Origin: Candidatus Nanoarchaeia archaeon
Lineage (GTDB): Archaea; Nanobdellota; Nanobdellia; SCGC-AAA011-G17; JACPNG01
DNA length: 32,762 nucleotides
Direction of reading: 5' to 3'
Assembly (NCBI GenBank): GCA_030745695.1
Contig: JASLOB010000022.1
Span: 1 to 32,762, forward strand
Part shown: positions 1 to 6,955 of the stretch, piece after piece
Position numbering within the stretch: position 1 is the stretch's first letter
How the letters are laid out: each line of letters starts with the position of its first letter
Translations under genes and position numbers: made by a program
The notes under the pieces: model-generated
Database searches by the model: none
What the model was told of the DNA's origin: nothing
What the model saw: the letters and a program-made list of their open reading frames with translations, nothing else

Positions 1-1
1 A

Positions 2-247
2 CAAAGAGGAAGCAAATACAATAAAAGAACAATTCAACAAATTGTAAAAAATGCTTCTAGAAAAGTTGGAATAAAGAAAAACATTACACCTCACACTTTG
101 AGACACAGTTTCGCTACACATTTACTTGAATCGGGAGCAGACATAAGATACATTCAACAATTATTAGGGCACAAAGACTTGAAAACTACCCAAATTTATA
201 CTCATGTAGCTAATAAAGATATAAAAAATTTAGCAGAATTGCTATAA
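2..247 (+). CDS. xerA: Tyrosine recombinase XerA/XerC-like, C-terminal catalytic part (5' truncated by window edge)
   Basis: Hand translation in frame 2: ...[53 protein letters not shown]; contains HxLRH, LGH and the catalytic Tyr in TTQIYTHV. Confidence 0.9.
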   Translation, partial: QRGSKYNKRTIQQIVKNASRKVGIKKNITPHTLRHSFATHLLESGADIRYIQQLLGHKDLKTTQIYTHVANKDIKNLAELL

Positions 248-348
248 ATCTTAAACCTTAATCCAGGAACTTACTCATTCCTAAAATCAAAACTCCCGTT
301 AACTTAACAGCTCAATAGCTTAGAAAGATTTAAAAACCCAAATTCTTT

Positions 349-390
349 GTACCAGATAACAGAAGCGCTTATTCTAATGTTATCCAGTAC
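349..390. repeat. Imperfect inverted repeat (13-nt arms, 11/13 matching, 16-nt spacer) upstream of the PIN-ATPase gene
   Basis: GTAC-CA-GATAACA (349-361) against TGTTATC-CA-GTAC (378-390); only the two CA positions break symmetry. Confidence 0.6.
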
Positions 391-430
391 GATATAGATA
401 GGAGAATTTCAATTTAAAAAACTTTCGAAA

Positions 431-2227
431 ATGGAAAATATATATGTAGTAGACACAAGCGTTATAATAGAAAAAGCTATTTCAAAATTCATAAAAAACA
501 AAGAAATAGAAGGAAAAATAATAATTCCAAAAGCAGTAATAGCTGAATTAGAACATCAAGCAAATAAAGGACAAGAAACAGGTTATTTAGGATTAGAAGA
601 GATACAAGAACTACAAAAACTAAAACAAGAAAATAAAATAGATTTAGATTTCACAGGACAAAGACCTAATCCTCTACAAATTAAATATGCTAAATCAGGA
701 GGGGAAATTGACGCACTAATAAGAGATGTAGCATATAATGAAGGAGCAACATTAATTACAGCAGATAGAGTACAAGCAGAAGCTGCAAAAGCTCTTGGAT
801 TAAATGTTAAATTTATAGAATTAAAAATAGATTATAAAGAGATTGGATTAGAAAAATTCTTTGATTCTAAAATAATGAGTGTACATCTAAAAGAAGATTG
901 TATTCCTAAAGCGAAAAAAGGACAACCAGGAGATTGGGAATTAGTTGGATTAGGGGATAAAAAAATAACACAAAAAGAAATAAAAGATTTATCAAAAGAA
1001 GTAGTAGAAAAATCTAATGTAGATCCAAAATCATTTGTTGAAATTTCTAGAAAAGGATCTACAATTATTCAATATAAAGATTTTAGGGTTGTAATAACCA
1101 AACCTCCAGTATCAGATGGTTGGGAGATAACAGCAGTTCATCCTCTAACACAATTAAAATTAGATGAGTATAATCTACCAGAAGAAATACTTGAAAGAAT
1201 AAAAACTAAAGCAAGAGGAATAATAATAGCAGGAGAAACAGGATCTGGAAAATCTACGATATCCCAAGCTATTGCTGAATCTTATGTTAAAGAAGGAAAA
1301 ATAACTAAAACAGTTGAATCTCCAAGAGACTTACAATTAACAGATTCAATAACCCAATATAGTAAAAATTTCACAAGTCCAGAAGAAATTCATGATATTT
1401 TATTCTTATCCAGGCCAGATAACATAATATTTGATGAGATAAGAGACACTCCTGATTTCAAATTATATATTGATTTGAGATTAGCTGGAAGTAATTGTTT
1501 AGGAGTATTACATTCAGCATCTCCAATAGATGCAGTACAAAGATTTATTTCTAGAATTGATACTGGAATAATTCCATCTGTCTTAGATACAATAATGTAT
1601 ATAAAAAAAGGAACAGTATCCAAAGTATTAACATTAAATATGATAGTTAAAATTCCATCAGGAATGAAGGAAGCAGATTTAGCCCGTCCTGTTGTAGAGG
1701 TTAAAGATTTCTTAACTAATAAGTTAGAATATGAGATTTATAGTTATGGAGAACAAACTGTTGTAGTTCCAATTAGTTTAGTAAAAGAATCTTCAGTTAA
1801 AAAATTAGCTAAAAAACAAATTGAAGCGGAGTTTTTAAGAAATGTAGATAATGTAAAAGTAGAAATTACTTCTGAAGATAGAGCTAGTGTTTATGTTAAA
1901 GAAGATGAGATAGGAAGAATAATAGGAAAACAAGGAAAAACTATAGAAACTATAGAAGCTAGATTAGGAATTCATATAGATGTTAAAGAATTAGAAGAAA
2001 CAAATAAAGAAGACTCATTAGAATATGATGCTAAAGATACAGGAAAATATGTTGTTTTTTATATAAATGAAGAAAATAAAGAAGTTGATATCCATATTAA
2101 TAAACAATTTTTAGTTTCAACAAAATCTTCAAAAAAAGGAGAAATTAAAATTAAGAAAAAAAGTAAATTAGGACAAACTTTATCAAAATCTTTAAGTTCA
2201 AAACAAAAAATAGAATTAAAAGGTTAA
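431..2227 (+). CDS. PIN domain - PilT/VirB11-like ATPase - KH domain protein (archaeal PINc/VapC ATPase family)
   Basis: N-terminal PIN motifs (VVDTSVIIEKAI, ALIRDVAYNEGATLITADRV), Walker A GETGSGKST, C-terminal KH motif VKEDEIGRIIGKQGKTIETIEARLGI. Confidence 0.93.
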   Translation: MENIYVVDTSVIIEKAISKFIKNKEIEGKIIIPKAVIAELEHQANKGQETGYLGLEEIQELQKLKQENKIDLDFTGQRPNPLQIKYAKSGGEIDALIRDVAYNEGATLITADRVQAEAAKALGLNVKFIELKIDYKEIGLEKFFDSKIMSVHLKEDCIPKAKKGQPGDWELVGLGDKKITQKEIKDLSKEVVEKSNVDPKSFVEISRKGSTIIQYKDFRVVITKPPVSDGWEITAVHPLTQLKLDEYNLPEEILERIKTKARGIIIAGETGSGKSTISQAIAESYVKEGKITKTVESPRDLQLTDSITQYSKNFTSPEEIHDILFLSRPDNIIFDEIRDTPDFKLYIDLRLAGSNCLGVLHSASPIDAVQRFISRIDTGIIPSVLDTIMYIKKGTVSKVLTLNMIVKIPSGMKEADLARPVVEVKDFLTNKLEYEIYSYGEQTVVVPISLVKESSVKKLAKKQIEAEFLRNVDNVKVEITSEDRASVYVKEDEIGRIIGKQGKTIETIEARLGIHIDVKELEETNKEDSLEYDAKDTGKYVVFYINEENKEVDIHINKQFLVSTKSSKKGEIKIKKKSKLGQTLSKSLSSKQKIELKG

Positions 2228-3939
2228 TATTTAACAGACTCTGTCTTTGGATGCTCATGTCCAACTTCTTTTCTTTCTTTCAAATGTTTAATTTGTTTAT
2301 TTCTTTCTTTTAGAAATTTATCTAAATTAAATCCATACCTATCAATTATATTTGACATATATTTTCCACCTAAGAAGTGAGGCATCAAAACATATGTTAC
2401 TCTTTTATTGTACAATCCATAAGCCTCATCAATATGGTGAGATACAACAATAATGATTGCTTTTCTATTTACTTTACGAATCTTTTCAATTAATAATGAA
2501 TTAGTCTCATAATATGGAATAGTAGAAACAGCCATCTTTATTTTATCTAAATTTAATTCATCTAAAAATTCAGGATCATCTACATCTCCATAAATACATT
2601 CTACCTTTCTATCTGTTAATCTAGAAATAATATCTGGATTGTAATCAACAACAAGAAACTTCTTTTTTAGTCTTTGAAATGTTTTTACAAAATCATATCC
2701 AACTCTATTGTAACCAAATAATATGATACTATATTTTTTAGATGATTCTTTAATTTTTTTAGGTTGTTTTCTTTCAAATATTGATAACATATTTGAGAAA
2801 TAAGGATATAATTTTTCAGAATAGATTATTAGATAAGATGAACCAGCTATTGTTATCAACCCTGTTAATGTAATTAATGATACAATATCATTTTGTATAT
2901 GTTCTGATCTAACCCCTAAAGCTATCACAATAAAAGAAAATTCGCTTATCTGTGCTAATGTCAATCCAACTAGAAATCCATTTCTTTTTTTATGTCCAGT
3001 CAATCCCATAAAAGTAAGAATTGTTAAAGGTTTTATGATAAAGATGAATAATGATAATATAAGAGCAGGAATTAATATTTTAGTTAATTCTTCAAAAGCT
3101 AATTGTGATCCTAAGAGTACAAAAAATAAAATCATAAAAAAGTCTCTTAATGGACGCATTTTAGCACTTATCTCATGGGAATAAGGAGACACAGATAAAG
3201 TAACTCCTGCAATTAAAGCCCCTATCTCAATTGATAAATTTAAAAATTGAAATAATATTGATAATCCAAAACCCCATGCAATTGAAAACAAAAATAAATA
3301 TTCTTGAGACTTTGCAAAGAATTTAGCTAAATGTGGAAGTATATATTTACTAATTAGTATTAATAAAACAATTATTATGGATCCAGTTATGATTGTTTGT
3401 GTTGCTAATTCACTTATTCCAATATTATTAGAAATTGAAGATATTACAATTAAAGCTAATATTGCTATTAGATCCTGAAGTAATAATATTCCAATTGAAA
3501 TTTTTCCATATAATGTTTCTAAATCTTTTTTATCTGATAGTAACTTCATGATCACAATTGTACTACTAAATGTTAAAGCAATTGCAACATATAATGCAGA
3601 AATAGATGGAAATCCAAGTAATTTAGTTATAACAAAACCTAATATAAAAGTAATGGATATCTGTCCTAATCCAGCTATTAAAGCTACTGGACCAACCTCT
3701 CTTATTACTTTTGGAGTTAAGTTCAACCCAACTATAAATAATAATAAAGCAATTCCAATTTCAGAAAATAATGATATTGTATCTGTTGATTCAACAATAT
3801 TAAAAACATATGAACTTACTAATATTCCAGTAAGTAAATAACCAATAATTGCTGGTTGTCTTAATAATCTAATTATTCCTGTAGTTACAGCCGCTATGAC
3901 TATAATCATACTTAACTCAAAAAATAAATTTGATGCCAC
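2224..3939 (-). CDS. Kef-type cation/proton antiporter (CPA2) with C-terminal TrkA-N/RCK nucleotide-binding domain
   Basis: Multi-TM CPA2 sequence (LLTGILVSSYVF, ALTFSSTIVIMKLLSDKKDLETLYGK); C-terminal FGYNRVGYDFVKTF...VVDYNPD...YGDVDDPEFLDEL Rossmann pattern. Confidence 0.93.
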   Translation of the reverse strand: MASNLFFELSMIIVIAAVTTGIIRLLRQPAIIGYLLTGILVSSYVFNIVESTDTISLFSEIGIALLLFIVGLNLTPKVIREVGPVALIAGLGQISITFILGFVITKLLGFPSISALYVAIALTFSSTIVIMKLLSDKKDLETLYGKISIGILLLQDLIAILALIVISSISNNIGISELATQTIITGSIIIVLLILISKYILPHLAKFFAKSQEYLFLFSIAWGFGLSILFQFLNLSIEIGALIAGVTLSVSPYSHEISAKMRPLRDFFMILFFVLLGSQLAFEELTKILIPALILSLFIFIIKPLTILTFMGLTGHKKRNGFLVGLTLAQISEFSFIVIALGVRSEHIQNDIVSLITLTGLITIAGSSYLIIYSEKLYPYFSNMLSIFERKQPKKIKESSKKYSIILFGYNRVGYDFVKTFQRLKKKFLVVDYNPDIISRLTDRKVECIYGDVDDPEFLDELNLDKIKMAVSTIPYYETNSLLIEKIRKVNRKAIIIVVSHHIDEAYGLYNKRVTYVLMPHFLGGKYMSNIIDRYGFNLDKFLKERNKQIKHLKERKEVGHEHPKTESVKY

Positions 3940-4035
3940 TATTTTTCCTCTTTTTTATTTAAATAGGATAGATTTATGATTAATAAATCTTATCAAGATA
4001 AAGTTTTTTAAATAAATACAATAATTTTATTAAAT

Positions 4036-4111
4036 GAGCCTGTAGCTCAGTCTGGATTAGAGCATCTGCCTCCTAAGCAGAAGGTCGAGGGTTCAAATCC
4101 CTTCAGGCTCG
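4036..4111 (+). tRNA. tRNA-Arg (CCU anticodon)
   Basis: Acceptor GAGCCTG/CAGGCTC, anticodon arm CTGC-CTCCTAA-GCAG, T arm GAGGGTTCAAATCCCTT; discriminator G; no encoded CCA. Confidence 0.95.
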
Positions 4112-4636
4112 TTATATAAATAATAAAATAGAAATTAAAGATAACAATCCAAATATAGTAAATCCTATAACTAATTTATTAATATTAAGTCTATATCTAA
4201 AGAACAATACCCCAAAAATAAAATAAGAAAATAATAATTCTCTTGTAAAAAATCTAGCTATACTACTCAATCCTAAAAATTGTAATGGTGTAGCTCCTAA
4301 AAATACCCAAACTATAACTGAGATGTAATCTATTACTGCATCTGAAATCCAACCATAAGCAAAAAATCTTAATCTTATGAATTTAAACCAAAAAAATGTA
4401 AATACTAATCCTATAACTAATTCTTCTAAAACTCCCAAAAACGGAAAAGTATTATAGATTTTAACTGTTTCATAACTAACTATAAACCCAACTGAATTTG
4501 TTTTAAGGAAAGTTACATAATACAAAACTTGTCTAAGTATGTTAGGAGCTAGAATAATTAGAAAAAATTTGAATATATCTACTTTATCATACTTAACTAA
4601 AGTCATACCTAAAAGATTTTTTAAGTCAAAATTCAT
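4112..4636 (-). CDS. Hypothetical multi-pass membrane protein
   Basis: Intact 174-aa ORF with several hydrophobic segments; overlaps the upstream gene by 4 nt. Confidence 0.7.
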   Translation of the reverse strand: MNFDLKNLLGMTLVKYDKVDIFKFFLIILAPNILRQVLYYVTFLKTNSVGFIVSYETVKIYNTFPFLGVLEELVIGLVFTFFWFKFIRLRFFAYGWISDAVIDYISVIVWVFLGATPLQFLGLSSIARFFTRELLFSYFIFGVLFFRYRLNINKLVIGFTIFGLLSLISILLFI

Positions 4637-5115
4637 TTTTTCTTAAATAAACTAGACAATCTCTCAATAGATGATTGAATATTTGAATCTAAAGTGTCAT
4701 ATGATTTCGATTTTCTCTTTGTTCCTAAAACAACTTTAAGGGGTTTTTTCTCTACTTTTTGTGTTTTTTTCTTCTTTTTATACTTAAATGAATTTATTAA
4801 AGATACTGCCACTAAAATGAGTAACACTCCTATCAATCCGTATAACACAAAAATAAAATTAAAATCTCTTTTTTGTTTTATAGTTTGACATTCATTATCA
4901 CATAAATAACTTTTACATTCATAATCAAACAAACAAGGATCTCCATCATTTTTTGCTGTTTCTATTTTTCTATTTGAACTACAATAGATTTGTTCCCCAT
5001 ATTCTGATGTTAATCTTTGTGTTCCAACTTTAACACATTTATCATTATACTCACAACCTTCACATTGGGCATACACAAATGGAATTAATAATAACAAAAT
5101 TATCAATATTTTCAT
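4633..5115 (-). CDS. Secreted Cys-rich protein with C-terminal TM anchor and basic tail
   Basis: Signal peptide (MKILIILLLLIPFVYA), 8 Cys in a short ectodomain (CEGCEYNDKC...CLFDYECKSYLCDNEC), TM then KKKKK. Confidence 0.75.
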   Translation of the reverse strand: MKILIILLLLIPFVYAQCEGCEYNDKCVKVGTQRLTSEYGEQIYCSSNRKIETAKNDGDPCLFDYECKSYLCDNECQTIKQKRDFNFIFVLYGLIGVLLILVAVSLINSFKYKKKKKTQKVEKKPLKVVLGTKRKSKSYDTLDSNIQSSIERLSSLFKKK

Positions 5116-6158
5116 TTCTTTCCCCTATCTATTTTATATAATAGATTAACTGTTTCCTCTGCACCATTACATTTTATTTTACTTTTATTTATTTTTCTTT
5201 GAAGTTTCTTTAAATTATATAAAAATTCACCTAAAGATTCTTTAACATTATCTCCCACAATAACATAATCTTTAATTAAATCAGCATTTAATTGTTGTTC
5301 TACATGATTTTTTATAGGAAAAACTAAAATTGGCTTCTTCATAAAAAAAGATTCAGATAAAGTCAAATTCCCAGCTAAAGTTATAACTCCTTTAGAAACA
5401 TAAAGATAATCTAAAAAATTATCTTTAAAGATATAATGGGATTTTGTAACTTTTTTAGTTCCACCAAAAACAATGAAATTTTCTTTATATTTTCTATTTA
5501 ATTTCATTATCTCTTTAGCTAACTCTATCCCATAATCAGATCCACCTAACATGATTAATATAGGATTTTTTTTCAGTTCTAGTTTTTTCATAATATTTCT
5601 TTTCTTCTTATATTCTCTAACAATAGGACAAACATAAGAAATATTAGAAAAACTTTTTCTTTTTTTAAGTGAAGGAATGATAACCTTTGTTGAATTTTTG
5701 TAAATATTTTCTATAAACTTAGATTGGATATCCAATCTTTTAGATTTATTTTTATATTTCTTATAAGCTTTAGGATCATAACCAAAAATAGAAATACATT
5801 TTTTCTTTAAAGATTTAGCAATAAAAAGTGACATTGGTTCAAAATCAGATATAATTAAATCTGGATCAAATGATTTAAGTGTTTCTTTATGTTTTCTCCA
5901 AGTTAACATCCAAGAAAATGGTAGATAATAATTTTTTATAAGAAATCTATGTGTTTTAAATTCTAATCCATCATCTGGAAATTTATAACCTTCTACTTCT
6001 AAAACTTTAAATTTATCTTTAAAATATTTATAAGAATTGTCATATCCTAAGATTAAAACATCATTTAATTTATTTCTTTTTAGAAATTCATTTATTATAG
6101 TTTCTACTCTTATAGAATCACCATATCCAAATCCTGTTACAACAAATAAAAGTTTCAT
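5112..6158 (-). CDS. Glycosyltransferase, MurG/GT28-like
   Basis: N-terminal VVTGFGYGDSIRVETIINEF; C-terminal ILIMLGGSDYGIELAKEI...GVITLAGNLTLSESFFMKKPILVFPIKNHVEQQLNA, typical GT-B donor-binding site. Confidence 0.8.
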   Translation of the reverse strand: MKLLFVVTGFGYGDSIRVETIINEFLKRNKLNDVLILGYDNSYKYFKDKFKVLEVEGYKFPDDGLEFKTHRFLIKNYYLPFSWMLTWRKHKETLKSFDPDLIISDFEPMSLFIAKSLKKKCISIFGYDPKAYKKYKNKSKRLDIQSKFIENIYKNSTKVIIPSLKKRKSFSNISYVCPIVREYKKKRNIMKKLELKKNPILIMLGGSDYGIELAKEIMKLNRKYKENFIVFGGTKKVTKSHYIFKDNFLDYLYVSKGVITLAGNLTLSESFFMKKPILVFPIKNHVEQQLNADLIKDYVIVGDNVKESLGEFLYNLKKLQRKINKSKIKCNGAEETVNLLYKIDRGKK

Positions 6159-6180
6159 CCTCTTTTTATATAATTTAATG

Positions 6181-6810
6181 TTACTTCAATTTATAAAATT
6201 TTTCTGCATATTTACAATTATTCTTATTTCCATATAATCTAGCCCTAAATATAACAGGTAATAATTGAACATATATAGACAACCATTGACTCTTAAAATG
6301 TTTAAGTATTCTTAATTTTTCTTTAAAAGTGTCACTTATATCTACATACACAACTGGTTTATTTTCATTAATAACATTCCAAACCTCAAATGCATAAACC
6401 CCCCCTTTATACTTCATTTCTTCAATAGAATCCATAACTAGATTATTAACTGCTCTATGATCTGGATGTGGATCTAAAGAGCATAGAGTATAAATTTTAC
6501 TTGGTTTATTTTTTTTAATAATCTCAATTATTTTTTTCTTTGTTTTTTCTGAATCTTCTTTAAACTTCCCCTCTTTTAATCCTAAAAAAATAGTTTTTCT
6601 TCCTAATATCTTATCTATTACATTTGTTTCTTTTTCTCTTTTTTTTGCAACAATTTTTTCTTTTAAATGTGGATGGCTTTTCTCTCCATATGAAAAAACA
6701 GTATGAACAATATTTTTACCTTCTTTTACAAATTTCAATATAGCTCCGCCACATCCTATCTCTGTATCATCTGAATGTGCACAAAACACTAATATATTTT
6801 CTTTAGTCAT
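6181..6810 (-). CDS. PIG-L/LmbE family deacetylase
   Basis: Motif VFCAHSDDTEIGCGGAI and CSLDPHPDHRAVNNLV (metal-binding AHxDD and HxDH). Confidence 0.92.
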   Translation of the reverse strand: MTKENILVFCAHSDDTEIGCGGAILKFVKEGKNIVHTVFSYGEKSHPHLKEKIVAKKREKETNVIDKILGRKTIFLGLKEGKFKEDSEKTKKKIIEIIKKNKPSKIYTLCSLDPHPDHRAVNNLVMDSIEEMKYKGGVYAFEVWNVINENKPVVYVDISDTFKEKLRILKHFKSQWLSIYVQLLPVIFRARLYGNKNNCKYAEKFYKLK

Positions 6811-6822
6811 TTTAAATTAAAA

Positions 6823-6912
6823 TGCACCGGCCGGGATTCGAACCCGGATCATCGGCTTACTTCGTTTTAGTATCTTGGAAGGCCGAGATTCTAGCCATTA
6901 AACTACCGATGC
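6823..6912 (-). tRNA. tRNA-Gly (UCC anticodon) with an 18-nt intron after position 37
   Basis: Reverse complement GCATCGGTAGTTTAATGGCTAGAATCTCGGCCTTCCA[agatactaaaacgaagta]AGCCGATGATCCGGGTTCGAATCCCGGCCGGTGCA. Intron at 6858-6875. Splice region folds as BHB: CTTC/GAAG 4-bp helix flanked by 3-nt bulges CAA and TAA. Confidence 0.95.
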
Positions 6913-6955
6913 ATAACAAGAAAACTCAAAAACAACTTATATATTTTTCTATATA

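Noticed and set aside
248-300. Possible terminator hairpin aggaa-cttactca-ttcct after the recombinase
   Set aside because: 5-bp stem with a large loop and no strong T tract; not supportable.
349-390. Calling the inverted repeat a canonical dif site
   Set aside because: Arm spacing (16 nt) does not fit the Xer core of two 11-bp arms with a 6-8-bp spacer; kept only as an unexplained element.
1390-1623. Minus-strand ORF of 77 aa
   Set aside because: Fully antisense inside the PIN-ATPase gene; no recognisable motif.
3548-3841. Plus-strand ORF of 97 aa
   Set aside because: Antisense shadow of the Kef antiporter gene.
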